From contig JAPXFQ010000840.1 in assembly GCA_028564705.1 (NCBI GenBank), positions 372,001 to 436,000 on the forward strand: DNA of 64,000 nucleotides, read 5' to 3'. Both the position numbers and the translations under genes were made by a program. This stretch comes from Apricaphanius iberus. Lineage: Eukaryota > Chordata > Actinopteri > Cyprinodontiformes > Aphaniidae. How positions within the stretch are numbered: position 1 is the first letter of the stretch; each line of letters begins with the position of its first letter. Positions 11,751 to 22,214 of the stretch are shown here, piece after piece. Under the pieces are notes generated by a model, which saw only the letters and a list, made by a program, of their open reading frames with translations, was not told where the DNA came from and made no database searches.

Positions 11751-12641
11751 TCATCTTGAATAAATATATCTGATGTAATGTTGATAACTCTTAGGATTAT
11801 TGAATCCATATAAGTCTGAGTCAGATGTTGGAAGGCTGGTCAGTATGCATATGTTTCTGTGCTATGCTGTCCTCCTTCTTTGATCAACGAGTCTGTGATT
11901 AAAACCTCCTAAAACTTATGAAGGAATTATTTTACATCCCTTTGTTTATGAAAATATCTACAAAAGAGACATCCAAAAGAGATTCCCTTTTACTTTAAAA
12001 AAAATATATTTTTTCCTTCCTGGGTTCACCCTTAAATATGTGAAACTTTTACAATAATAACTAGATTGTATGCCTAAATGGGTGGGCCATCTCCGACAAG
12101 GCCTACCTGTGGTGTCAGGCCTGGCTCCACACATTGTTCAAATGTCCTGGTAAAATGCAATATACTGCAGTGGATTTTCATCAAATGGGAGTATTTCAAT
12201 CTGTGGTAAAATGGTGAACTTTGGTTGTTTTACAAGCATGGCAGTAATTTCATTTTGTTTTGCATGATTTGACTGATTGATTTTTAGCGCTTTCGCAGCT
12301 GTATTTTAAGGAAGGTGAAATATGCCTCAAGTGTTGTTGCTTTTTCCTTTCTGGATTGATGTAAACGATGTAGCTGTAGATGCATTCAATGGAATGTTTT
12401 TGGGTATAGAGTTTACTTTGTCTCCTTTTCCATTCTCCATACCGGTCTCACATCTTGTCTATGTGAAACAAGTTTTATTTGTGATCCTTAACAAATTGAG
12501 ATGTTTTTTGTATGGAATAAACTTTTTTGCATTGTGACTGAATTAATTGTTTTTCTACTTAAAATCATGCAATCAGAAGAAATTTCTCCACAACCATCAC
12601 TGTCTTCCAACATAGACATTCTAGTGACAGCAATTTGTGTA
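11751..12641. other. No recognised feature
   Basis: AT-rich. The 71-codon frame at 12322-12537 is hydrophobic but matches nothing I know. Confidence 0.4.
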
Positions 12642-12860
12642 TTACTCTACTTTTTCTTTAAATTTTCTTAATGTCTCTCTTTCAAGTCTGAGGTTTTCCT
12701 CCTGAGCCTCCAGCTCATGTCGCTCTTTTAGAACGACAGCTGTCTGCAGTACAGCTGCTTTCTCTGCGTTTGCCTTTATACATGCAGAAGAAATAATGGA
12801 GGCAAAAGTACAAGTATGACTTCTCCTTGACCTTCTGCTTGATATGTTTGACACACTGTC
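12642..12860 (-). pseudogene. Coiled-coil fragment resembling LTR-retrotransposon gag-region protein
   Basis: The minus-strand frame contains SNISSRRSRRSHTCTFASI, then a heptad-rich stretch IKANAEKAAVLQTAVVLKER and HELEAQEENLRLERETLRKF. A Ser/Arg-rich leader followed by an Ala/Glu/Leu coiled coil with AEKAAL and ELE.EE.. blocks is typical of the N-terminal region of fish BEL/Pao- or Gypsy-related polyproteins. No zinc knuckle, protease or reverse transcriptase is seen nearby and no LTR flanks it, so it is an isolated fragment. It could also be an exon of a host coiled-coil gene, although no plausible neighbouring exon was found. Confidence 0.45.
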
Positions 12861-13679
12861 ATCAGGATTAATATTGTCACAGCACTTTCACCAGCGGCAT
12901 CACAATCAACAATTATGTTTTTATTATTACATTGAAATGAAGCACCACATTTTTCAACCATGTAGCAATTTTTTCTGCCTATTCTGTTCTTCATTAGGAA
13001 GAGAGATCTAAGAGCAATGCCATATGAGCTTCTCTGAAATTATACAACACTTATTGACTTTTCCAGATTTTTTTTTTTTATGGCACAAACATTTTCACTT
13101 GAAAGTAATTGTGCATCAATTTTGGATCATATTTTGCTTGCTCATTTAAAACAACAACTCCATTCCTTCTGCAGCCTTACAAGCATCATTAAAATCCCCT
13201 TTAGAGTTTTTTTTTTATCTTTTATTTTTTTGATTCGTAAGATATAACAGTATTTAACAAAGCCTGAGGTTACTCTATTGATATCTGGCACTGCGTGAAT
13301 AAAAATATAATTGAATTTTATTTGGATTTCAATAGGAAAAGTGTTGTTTCGCATTCCCTTTGGGGGGTTATTATGCAAAATAGACTTTTTGACGTGTAAC
13401 ATCCTGATAACATGTTATTTCCTCATTAAAAACATGCCTGAAGTGTTGCTTTGACTCATCCATTTATGTTTGAATAATTTTTGAGTCTCTGCTGATATTT
13501 ATTGGGGGTGCTGAAACGCCTGCTCCCACCTATCTCCCCCTTTTCTACCCATCTCCTCCTCCTACCTGACGTATCTTACTCAGCAGAACCGTTAAGCCTG
13601 CAGCCCTCCCCCTCCTCTACCCCCTCATCCCCGCTAGAGCTGCTAGCAGCTACTACAGTTAGCTTAAGCTAATTGTAAG
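12861..13679. other. No recognised gene; C/T-rich block near 13520-13640
   Basis: The pyrimidine-rich block at about 13520-13640 precedes the THAP-like exon and could be the 5' non-coding part of the same element. The rest is AT-rich. Confidence 0.35.
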
Positions 13680-13849
13680 GCTAAGAGTTTGGACCTCATC
13701 TTTGGAAACAATCCTAGACCAAAAAAGATCTGTTGTCTTTGCACAAATCACTTCACACAGTACTCCTTTCTCAACAAAAGCCTTTTTGATAGTGGATTAA
13801 TAAGCAGATTGGCCCTAAAGGCGAGGCTACTCCATCTGAACCTGTACAG
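13680..13849 (+). pseudogene. THAP-like zinc-finger exon relic with a splice donor
   Basis: The frame gives CCLCTNHFTQYSFLNKSLFD, then SGLISRLALKARLLHLNL. This fits the C-terminal half of a THAP DNA-binding domain: C-x2-H (CTNH), an F..D.F-like segment, then a GF..RL.LK motif. The frame runs to 13849, where CAG is followed by GTAAGA at 13850, a good splice donor. The first Cys pair and the conserved Trp are not clear upstream. THAP domains occur in Kolobok and P-element transposases and in host regulators. A TTAA-flanked C-rich terminus near 16890 suggests a Kolobok-type parent, but its left terminus was not found. The assignment to THAP is by motif only. Confidence 0.5.
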
Positions 13850-13879
13850 GTAAGATCTTTGGCCTGGCATTACTAACTA

Positions 13880-14019
13880 CGACTTCAAAGCGTAGCTTTT
13901 ATTTCTGTGCTTTTATGGTTGCAATGTAAAACATAGCTTAATAGTTGTTTGAATTTAGGGTTTCAGTGCAAAATGTTGCTTAATTTCTCTTTAAACTTGT
14001 GATTTCAGTGCAAGACTTA
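13880..14019 (+). repeat. 42-bp minisatellite, left part, split by a Harbinger insertion
   Basis: Units of exactly 42 bp run 13922-13963 and 13964-14005, preceded by a more diverged unit at about 13880-13921. A fourth unit starts at 14006 and is cut at 14019. Its remaining 28 bp continue at 16370-16397, giving 42 in total once the inserted element is removed, followed by the start of a fifth unit at 16398. Each unit begins CARTGYAARAY and contains a GCTT word. Confidence 0.8.
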
Positions 14020-14189
14020 AGCTGCATTCACACCGCACATTTGGTCTGCGTCAGGCAACGCATTCAACGGATGAAGTTTGACATATGTACTTTTTGGCTT
14101 CCATAGCCTGCTTCTGAGGAAAAAAACAACGCATGGGCGGGGCTTCCTCCGTTGCCGCATCAGCGGGTGCATCAGCGCCCATTATTCAG

Positions 14190-15182
14190 TAGTGATGGGA
14201 AGACCGACTCTTTTTACAGACTCGGATCATTTACTCTCGAACATTAAATTGACAAATCTTGAACGAATCATTTAGTTCATTTTAACAGCAGGTGGCGCTG
14301 TTGCCCTCTTGTGGGCGTCGTAGTAAACAATGCAGCGGTTCTCCAACGAATCATAATTCACAACCCCAATTGACCCATTTACCGACTGTTACTCTCAGTA
14401 GCTAATTTCATTAGTAGAAATATTTATAGTTTATAATTAAATTTGTGGGGGGGGAAACACCCAGTAAAAAAACATTTCTGCTCTGGACTGGAAGAAAAAC
14501 CCTGAGTACAAAACTCACATCATGAGAATAGCTCATTAGTTCACAGTAGTATAGCTCTGCTAACATGCTAACAGCACATTGAGTTACTCACCCCTTCCTT
14601 TCCGAGAGCTAACCGAAGCTAGCTTGCAATGTGTGGTGCTGAATCGCTAGCGTGAACAAATCGCTCCTTCCCGGCTCACAGGTCAAACAAGCTGAACGAC
14701 TCATTCACCCCTCCTCCTTCCCGGCTCACAGCTCAATTCTCCACTACAATACAGAAGGCAACATGTTTTGTTTTACCTGACAATAAAAAACAAAATGCCA
14801 CAAGCAATTCGAAAACCTAGGAAAGCACATACACACCACAATAAAGTTATTTGTGTCCACGCTGCCATCATTGTTTAACAAAGCGACAGTGACTAGGTAG
14901 GTGTCACGTGACAAATGAACGAATCTACTACTCCACACACAGTACACCCTGTAAACGATGAACAAGGAGATCCGTTCAGTCCGAACTGTTGGTCACATTA
15001 CAGCTCTACAGCCTGAGCTGTGAACGATGAACGAGAAGATCCATTCAGTCCGAACTGTTGGTCACATTACAGCTGGGTAGAGGAAGAGTGAGTGTAAACT
15101 AATTTTGACGATTAGTGATACAATTAAAACAAAAAGGAATAATTAATACTTACATGGTGCGTTTATTGTGTACAACATTTTA

Positions 15183-15230
<48 letters not shown>

Positions 15231-15855
15231 TACTATTATTAATTATGTTTGTTGTTATTATCATCATTATATATTTGTTATTTAATCAATATGCTGATAT
15301 AATTTTCGAAAGTATTTATTTACTAACACACTTTAAATTATACACACAATAACACATCTACAAGAATTGAAGTCCACTAAATAATTATGATTTAATGAAT
15401 AAATAATATATATCGGGTATCGAATGACAAATAAAGGAACATTAGATATCATTAATTTCCTTGTTCATCTCTCAGTCCGCTCCACAGCCCGTAGCAAGCT
15501 GAGCCACAGTTTTCACGTGACGAATGAGTAAGAATGATCCGTCACGATCCGTATATGAACGAATCGTGAGCGAACTGTAGTACTTGCTGCTCGCCACACA
15601 CAGCCTGAGCGGTCTGGCTGTCACATGACAAAAGAACTGGGACCTGAAAACGGACGCAGCAGCTGAGTGAGTCATGAACGAATCATTTCTGTTTCCTGTC
15701 TTGCTGCTGACTGAGCTCATGCAGCTGCTGACATGTGGCAAGAGAAGGTACTGCATGACAATGAACGAATCGCTCACTGAGAGGACTCGTTACTCTCGGG
15801 TCGTATAAAAGATTAGTTCATTTTGAACGAATCGTTCACGAACGACACATCACTA
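14190..15855. mobile_element. Non-autonomous hAT element, 1,666 bp, nested inside the Harbinger copy
   Basis: The 8-bp target duplication TTATTCAG at 14182-14189 and 15856-15863 is perfect and lies inside the Harbinger transposase frame. The termini are TAGTGATGGG and, inward on the other strand, TAGTGATGTG. Subterminal regions are rich in GAACGAATC words in both orientations, as expected for hAT transposase binding sites. Internal direct repeats include two 57-bp units at 14949-15005 and 15018-15074, and CTCCTTCCCGGCTCACAG near 14664 and 14714. No transposase coding is present. Confidence 0.9.
15184..15240 (+). repeat. (ATT)n microsatellite inside the hAT element
   Basis: About 18 ATT units ending in a degenerate TACTACTATT. 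Confidence 0.95.
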
Positions 15856-16369
15856 TTATTCAGATGCGTTCTGAGTTCGGGGAGTTTAACCATTTGCTCC
15901 AGGAGCTGCGTATGGATGAGGTTCGCTTTCAGTGCTACTTCCGTCTGTCCCGTGCCTAATTTTACGACCTCCTCTGCCTGTTCTCTGTTCCTCCTTAGGA
16001 GCGCCTGTCCATCTGTCTTCAGTACGTGTTATTTCTGATTTTTTTAAATCTGCGTTTGCTGAAAATGTTTTCACTGGACCCGCACTTCATTCAAGATACG
16101 TGTATAGTGACATAACTACTGTGAGACGCTCTGATTGGTTGCCGCACTGCATCAACTGCGTTGGATCCATCAAAGGTTCAGCTTGCTGAACTTCTGTGAC
16201 GCATGCGTTGGTATGTTACCGTACTGAACGCAAGAGTCGTTGACGGAGCCAACGTACTCAACGCAACGCAGAGCCCTTGACGGACCTCTGACGTACTCTA
16301 CCATAGACTTTATATGTAATCTTGCCCCAGCTGACGCTGCCGCATGGGCTTGGTCTGAATACAGCATTA

Positions 16370-16430
16370 GCTTCATATTTCTGTGTTTTTATGGCTTCAA
16401 TGCAAAACGTAGCTTCATTGTGATTAATAT
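16370..16430 (+). repeat. 42-bp minisatellite, right part
   Basis: Bases 16370-16397 complete the unit begun at 14006. A further partial unit starts CAATGCAAAACGTAGCTTC at 16398 and fades by about 16430. Confidence 0.75.
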
Positions 16431-16900
16431 TTATAAAAGGGTTCCAAGGAGGTTAAATATTACAAAGCTGACATGTCTTGTAAAAGCCTTTGAATTCTAT
16501 CTGGTTCATCAAAAAAAAAAAAACTTTCAAGCTTGGATATCGAATCATTTGCGTATCGTCTTACAATCTTGTTGCCATTGTTTCACCAATGTGATTTTTT
16601 TCCCCTAAATACTAAAATGCAACACACTGAAAAGTGTAAACTATCGGAGTGCGACTCCATGCACATGCTGTGATGATGGCCGGTGTATGACGTTCTGCAG
16701 AGGGAGTTTCACAGTGGGTAGGAGGGCATAGACAGGATCAGACGCATATCAAACAGTCAAATACGGAAGAGATGAGAAGAATAATTTCTTTAAGGTGGAA
16801 TTTTATATATACGGGATTTTAAGAATGATTTAAATTTTAATTTGAGTGTGCTATAGAATGGTACTGTGTACCTGGAAGATGCAAAATACCCCCCCTTTAA
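16431..16900. other. Possible right end of a Kolobok-type element
   Basis: The sequence ends ACCCCCCCTTTAA, with TTAA at 16897-16900. Inward on the other strand the terminus reads AGGGGGGGTATTTTGCATC, similar to the AGTGGACCTGGTATG terminus after TTAA at 23931. Together with the THAP-like exon at 13680-13849 it could be one element of about 3.4 kb into which the Harbinger copy jumped. The left terminus was not found, so this is only a proposal. Confidence 0.35.
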
Positions 16901-18799
16901 TGACCATCAATCCAATGCAAAAACCCTAATGTCATCATTAAATTAATATACAAAAGCTCTTCTAAGACGAGGACTAAGCTTGTTTATGTAGCATTTTTTT
17001 TGAAAACCAAGGAAAGCAAAGGAAGCAAATTATAAATTAAAGGATGATTTGGAATAGTAACGGAAGGATGTTTTGAAGTTATGAGAAATTTGTTAAAAGA
17101 GTAAAACATGCAACGACCCACTGTGTCTGATTCAGTGAATTTCTTACACTTGCTAAGAACAGCTAACGGCTAGAAGAAGTGTGTTGTGTCATTGTCGGGA
17201 GTTTGAAAGACCGTTGCAGTTTAACCCTTTGGGCTCCATTGTGTTTGCTAAATTATTCCAGAAGCAGCGGAGCAGACGTTCCTGCTTGTGTAGGTCTCCA
17301 GCCTGAAGGTGACCAGTTCCTAGGTGTTTACCACCCATGGTCTCCATGTGTAACGCAGCTTTGCATCAAGTAGTGTGTCACTACAGCTGTCAGTGGTTTG
17401 ATGAGGCCGATGGATGCAAATTGCTCCTCTGGATTCTCTCTGCTGTGCATCTTTTTTTTTATTTTGTGCACATTCTCTCCTTTCCTCCATGTTGAAGGAG
17501 ATTGAATTGTTGTAGTCACCTTGAGTGAACCTGTGTTATAGTGAACGAGCTAACAGAAAGAAGAAGAAAGGAAAGGAGACATCAGATGGAGGGGAGAGGA
17601 AAATGAGCCGAAGCGGGATAAGCACATTTCTTTTTTGGTCCTTTTTGTCCCTCATTATATGTTAAAGCTTTGATCTTTTTTTTTCTGTCATGTCTGATCT
17701 TCCTCCTTGTTTTGTGCCATCTAGACTCTTTGTAAATAAGTTAATGAGTTCTGGGGATCTTCTGATCTGCATTCAAATTTGTGTTGACTTTCATTAAATG
17801 TGCCCTGCAAATGACTGTGGAACACCATGTGAATGAAACAAAAGTTAAAACAATAATTTATCTCCATCACAATATTAGTGTATTCAGCAAAGAAAAGAAC
17901 TGCTTGGATATGATGAATAAATTTTTCATCTCATAGACAAATTAATACACCTTGACTTGTTTTATTTATCCCTGTATCGCCCTTACATCTATAAAGCTTC
18001 TGGAACCAAATTTCTCATTTCTATGAGATTAATAAAGTATCTATGGATATGAGTAAATTAGATAAGTTTCATAGACTCATGTTCTATCTGCTAGTTATAA
18101 AGAATTATTTTAGGCACTAGTGGCTTATATTTGACAGTTGTTTGACAGGAAACAGTAGAAGAGAAAGGGGGAATACATTGCTTTCATTATAACATTGAAG
18201 AGAAAATACTTGATTTTGAGAGTATTATTTCATATTTTGGTCAAGTGTGACTAAACAAGTTAACTATTGTTGTTACTGGTAAACTTTGTAATTAAGAAGA
18301 GTAATTATTTCTATTACAAATTAATTTCCAAATATTTTACAGTCACATTTTAACTAGTGAAAGCCTTTATAAAGTTAATTAAATATTAATGTTTTATTTG
18401 AAAGTGTTTCTGGACCGGGCCAAGTGTAATCTTTTTCAGGAAATCAAATATGATCACCCTAGATTAAGGCGATACGTTGAGTTTTGTTTTGTCTGAGACG
18501 ATCATCAGATTTCTTGATGGAATTAATTTTTATCCTTGTTTTATTGATTTAGATTTAGATTCCTGTACTCTTTGCTTGATGTGGAAAATGTCTATTTGTT
18601 TGCACCAAGTGGTCTGAGTTGGGTCATGGGTATGAATTGTATTCTGGTAAAATGATGGATGGATTTCAGATTTTTTCGTGCTTTTCTGAAAAAACTGGTT
18701 AAAATGTGGAAAAGATTATCTTAACATGACTCTTTATCTCTGGAGCACTTTTTCAAAAAAAAAATTCTATTTTTGTGTAGATTAGCAAATTACTTTTAC
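16901..18799. other. No recognised gene
   Basis: AT-rich sequence with several poly-T runs. The part near 18575-18700 shares words such as TTTGCACCAA and a TTTCAGATTTTT segment with 3490-3570 and may be a decayed copy of the same repeat. Confidence 0.4.
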
Positions 18800-18935
18800 A
18801 AACCCTAACTATTACTGATCTGCTTCTAACCCTAAATGAAACTTAGTTCACACCATACCTCTGAAACCAACCAGAAGAGCTCTCACATTATAGGTGAAAA
18901 ATGGTCATCAAGAGCACACACACACACAAACAAAA
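18800..18935 (+). repeat. CA-ended dispersed repeat, copy 1
   Basis: Contains ATTACTGATCTGCTTCTAA, CCCTAAATGAAAC, TTCACACCATACCTCTGAA, then a short (CA)n. A similar arrangement recurs at 19795-19975 in the same orientation. The ACCCTAA words look telomere-like but are part of this repeat. Confidence 0.6.
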
Positions 18936-19794
18936 GTTGGTATTGCTACCAATATTAAGACCGTCCATTGACTTCTATTGATTCTAGTAACTGGATTTAT
19001 GCCTAACCCAGACACTTTTCCTAACCCTACAGTAACAACACTCTTAACCATTAACCATTAGTTAGCAAAATACGAGGAAGCCCGTTCACTTATGTTTGGT
19101 TTTTACAGAAGCTAAAAACTAAATATGTTGAGTATAACTAATGCAGAATGTTAACTTTTTTCGCAAGCTAAAAAAAGTCTGTTGTTACTCATCTTTAATT
19201 TTAAATTGAACAAAAGGCCTTACTGACACGATACAATCAGTTACCCAAGTGAGAAACGTCTTAATGTGACAGCAATAACTGTCAAAAGTTGTTCAGCTGA
19301 ATTATAGACCATATAATGTCCAACGGTTATCAGACGGTGATAAGATTGACATTATCAATGACGTTCAAACATAGAAAAATAAGGACATCAGACTATCACA
19401 GTGGTCTTATTTCCTTTAAATGACCTCTTCACTCAAGGTGCATACCATGACAAAAACAAATAAAGGTTACATTTGCAACACTGAACAAAGCAATAACCAC
19501 AACCAACACAAACCTCAAAATAAAATTGCTACAAATGCCCCAAATATAACTAAATAACCAAAAACATGGATACCCACAATGCACCTCGCACACTGCAGGT
19601 CATGCAGTGGCCCCTCCCCTCTCTTATAAAACTAAACCTACCAAGTCATCTCGACTGAACCTGATTTGTAGAATTGATCTTTCAGCTAAATCGTACAATC
19701 AACTAATGTTGTTTAGTAATGACAGCAGGTTTTTACAAAACTTAACAGTATAAGTAGTGATCACTCAGAAGTTTAACTAGAAAAAAAATCTGGG
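18936..19794. other. Spacer between two copies of the CA-ended repeat
   Basis: Includes CCTAACCC-type words near 19005-19060 and a TTGACTTCTATTGATTC segment typical of the same fish repeat family. Otherwise unique-looking. No coding. Confidence 0.4.
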
Positions 19795-19975
19795 TTTACA
19801 GTGCATTACTGATCTATTCTTAACCCTAAGCATAACTAAAACTCAATTCACACCATACCTCTAAAGCTAACCCCTAATCCTAGAAAGGGGAGGTGCCGTA
19901 TTAGGACCGGACTTTGGTCCTAAGGTCAATTGGTCCTAAGAAGGTTTGTAAAACAAGACCACACACACACACGCG
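19795..19975 (+). repeat. CA-ended dispersed repeat, copy 2
   Basis: Contains ATTACTGATCTATTCTTAA, CCCTAAGCATAAC and TTCACACCATACCTCTAAA, parallel to copy 1, then GGACCGGACTTTGGTCC and a closing (CA)n. Copy 2 retains more of the right half. Confidence 0.6.
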
Positions 19976-20879
19976 TATGAATGAGCAGCAGTCTTCATGT
20001 AGTATTTCCCTTGATGATGATTTCAGATGGTATTTGACTGTTTACTGAAATCACATATAATTTCTGTTCTACTCAGTCTGAAAGAGTGAACTAGTGAGTC
20101 TCCAGGATCGGCTATATCATGTCTCATAAGTCTGACTTCCCTCAAGAAGTCCACCAGCAAAGCCGAAGCCAGGAGACTAAATGTGTGTGTGTGTTAATTG
20201 GTGGATGTCCAAATGTCTATTATTGGTAATACATGCTTCTCCTCTCAGGAAAGACTCATTCTAAAAACCTGTAGAACTGATTGATTATGCAGATATGTTT
20301 TTACAGCTTTCTTCTTTCCTATGTTATTTTGGGGGTCTGCTGCAAACGGGGGACCCAGAGATAGTGGTATTGTTTTAAAAAGCTTTCTCTTACTATTTAA
20401 TAGGATATACCAAAATGACATGTTTGAACTTTTAAAAAAAATTGAGTACTGTATCCATGTTCTCCATGCCTTGTTCAGTACCCCAAAAATGTTTCAATGT
20501 TGCGATCGCAGCTTTTATGTAATTTCAGCCAGTCTCCCCAGTTCTGCATGTCTTGCAATTTTATCCAATCATGGTAACATTAGCGCTGGTTTGACCAGTC
20601 ATGACATTCCTTCTCATCAATTTATATTTGCCGCCATTACATATTACATCCACTTCCTGTTTCTCATATGAAACGGAGCAAGACTATGTGTATGTGAATA
20701 TGTTGTATTTTCAACAAAAAAAAACACTGCCAAGGACCATGCTACAGTTTCCTCAGTCAAGGTAGTGGTAAATTATTTTGTTCCCATGCAATATTGTTGT
20801 CGAACACAAACAGAAGTTCTCAACTGATAAAACATCAACAGTACAAATGAGACAGACCCAAGTTGAACGGTGAAGTCAC
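19976..20879. other. No recognised gene
   Basis: The longest frame, 20321-20671, has no family motif. A (TG)n run occurs near 20182. Confidence 0.4.
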
Positions 20880-21268
20880 AGGGAATGGAAGTGAAGAAAG
20901 TAGAGGACTTTAAGTACTTAGGGTCAACGGTCCAAGTGTGCAAAGGAGGTGAAGAAGCTTGTGCAAGCTGGTTAGAATGGGTAGAGAAAAGAATCTGGTG
21001 TGATGTGTTATAAAAGGGTGTCAGCAAGAATAAAGGGAAAGGTGTAAAAGACAGCAGTTAGACCACAGATATTGTTTAAAGAGAGTACCAATGAGAAAAA
21101 AACAGGAAGCTGACCTGGAGTTTGCAGAACTCAAGATATTGAGATTCTCTTTGGGAGTTACAAGGATGGATAGGATCCAGAATGAGTTCATCAGAGGGAC
21201 AGCTCATGTTGGATCTTTTGGAGATAAAGTCAGAGAGGCCAGACTGAGATGGTTTGGTATCTGAGCAT
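20880..21268 (+). mobile_element. LINE fragment, post-catalytic part of reverse transcriptase ORF (RTE-like)
   Basis: In shifting frames the plus strand gives VKKVEDFKYLGSTVQ, SARIKGKV*KTAVRPQ, then in another frame EADLEFAELKILRFSLGVTR, MDRIQNEFIRGTAHVG and DKVREARLRWFGI followed by a stop. This is the order seen downstream of the YADD box in RTE-type and related LINEs: the F-K-Y-L-G block, K..L..G..V.P.ML.G, LR...G..R.D.I, then V...RL.W.GH. At least two frameshifts and two stops are present. Neither the catalytic core nor a 3' tail is here. Clade assignment is tentative. Confidence 0.75.
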
Positions 21269-21577
21269 CATCTCAGACCTGAACACCGGACTCCATGCAT
21301 CTTGCTATCCGGGAGACATTTGTAGTTTAAAGGGAAATTCCTTTTTCTTCAACCTGGACCTTATTTTTTATGTTTTTTCACTCTCCCTGAGAAGTTTGGT
21401 GCCAATTTGAGCCATTCAGCAGTATTTATACATCCAGTCTTGATCAGCTGTATTGTAGAATGGGAGTACTCTGGCAGTCTAAATGCCGCTTGTAACAAGG
21501 TTTAATCTACCCCAATTTTATGTTAACATTCTCCTTGGACTTATGAACACCTCTGAAGTGCTTCTTGATTGTCATCT
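21269..21577. other. Repeat-like sequence, family not identified
   Basis: Text such as GGGAAATTCCTTTTTCTTC followed by a CAACCTGGACC segment, and CTGTATTGTAGAATGGGAG, looks like a fish dispersed repeat from memory. I cannot name it or fix its ends. Confidence 0.3.
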
Positions 21578-22214
21578 GGTGTAGGTACCAGATCTGCTCA
21601 GGTTACCAGATCGGCTTGGGGGCCTGCCTCCACTTCTGACGATGCATTACATGATTTGCTGGATGCTGACATTAGAGTACATGATTGGCTGAACATTAGA
21701 ACGATCATTTTTTGAATAACTTTATTAAACAAATGGCAAGTATACAAATTATGAACGAATGAAGTATATAAAGGAAATCAATACAAAGAACCAGGGGTGT
21801 TATATAAATAACATACATGCAAAATGTATATATATTAATTCTTTTGAAAGCATTTTTTCTTGATAGCCTGATATTGATTTGATATATAGTTAAACATATC
21901 ATCTTTTTGGGGTTCTCTAAAAAAATAAACAGAAGAAAATCTTTTTACATCACAGGATAATCTGTCTGTCTGAAAATAGCAACCTGCCAAACTCTGTCCA
22001 AAGCCCATGCATGAAAGAGCAGTACCAGAGAAATATCATGTTTTCTTAATGCCCCCACAGGAGCTGTGATTAACATTTGTCTCTCTCTTTAAATTTAACC
22101 ATATAGCGCTAGCAAGGTAGTTTTTTCTGAGTTAAGTTGCCGTAGTGTGACGTTTTCTGCAAGTGCAGGCCCCCGAGCCAATCTGGTAACCCGAGCAGAT
22201 CTGGTACCTACACC
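21578..22214. mobile_element. 637-bp element with 50-bp inverted arms, unassigned
   Basis: The left arm at 21578-21627 and right arm at 22165-22214 are inverted repeats identical at 47 of 50 positions. The arms begin GGTGTAGGTACCAGATCTGC and contain an internal GGTTACCAGAT repeat of the GGTACCAGAT word. The interior is AT-rich. On the minus strand it gives a weak, frame-broken stretch loosely like the C-terminal region of an L1/Tx1-type reverse transcriptase. No target duplication is visible. The right flank continues with GGGCCGATTTGGGGGC, related to arm text, so the true element may be longer. The long near-identical arms suggest a DNA transposon relic or a foldback element. Confidence 0.65.

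Larger units (their letters stand above)
14020..16366 (+). mobile_element. PIF/Harbinger element, deletion derivative, carrying a nested hAT
   Basis: PIF/Harbinger elements duplicate a 3-bp TTA/TAA target. TTA is present at 14017-14019 and 16367-16369. The termini are AGCTGCATTCACACC and, inward on the other strand, TGCTGTATTCAGACC. With the nested hAT ignored, the interior reads through a transposase N-terminal segment: PIIQ, then MRSEFGEFNHLLQELRMDEV, RFQCYFRLSRA, a TAA where Gln is expected, FYDLL, and PP.ERLSICL, as in Harbinger DDE proteins. The DDE core is deleted. No Myb-like second ORF was found. Without the hAT and its extra 8-bp duplication, the element is about 0.67 kb. It cannot mobilise itself. 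Confidence 0.88.

Noticed and set aside
15472..15777. 101-codon minus-strand frame as a gene
   Set aside because: It is fully inside a non-autonomous hAT element, rich in GAACGAATC subterminal repeats, with no protein motif.
16240..16608. 122-codon plus-strand frame
   Set aside because: It crosses the Harbinger right end, the target duplication and the minisatellite, so it is not a coherent gene.
18800..19975. ACCCTAA-type words suggesting interstitial telomere sequence
   Set aside because: The words are isolated and belong to two parallel copies of a CA-ended dispersed repeat; there is no tandem TTAGGG array.
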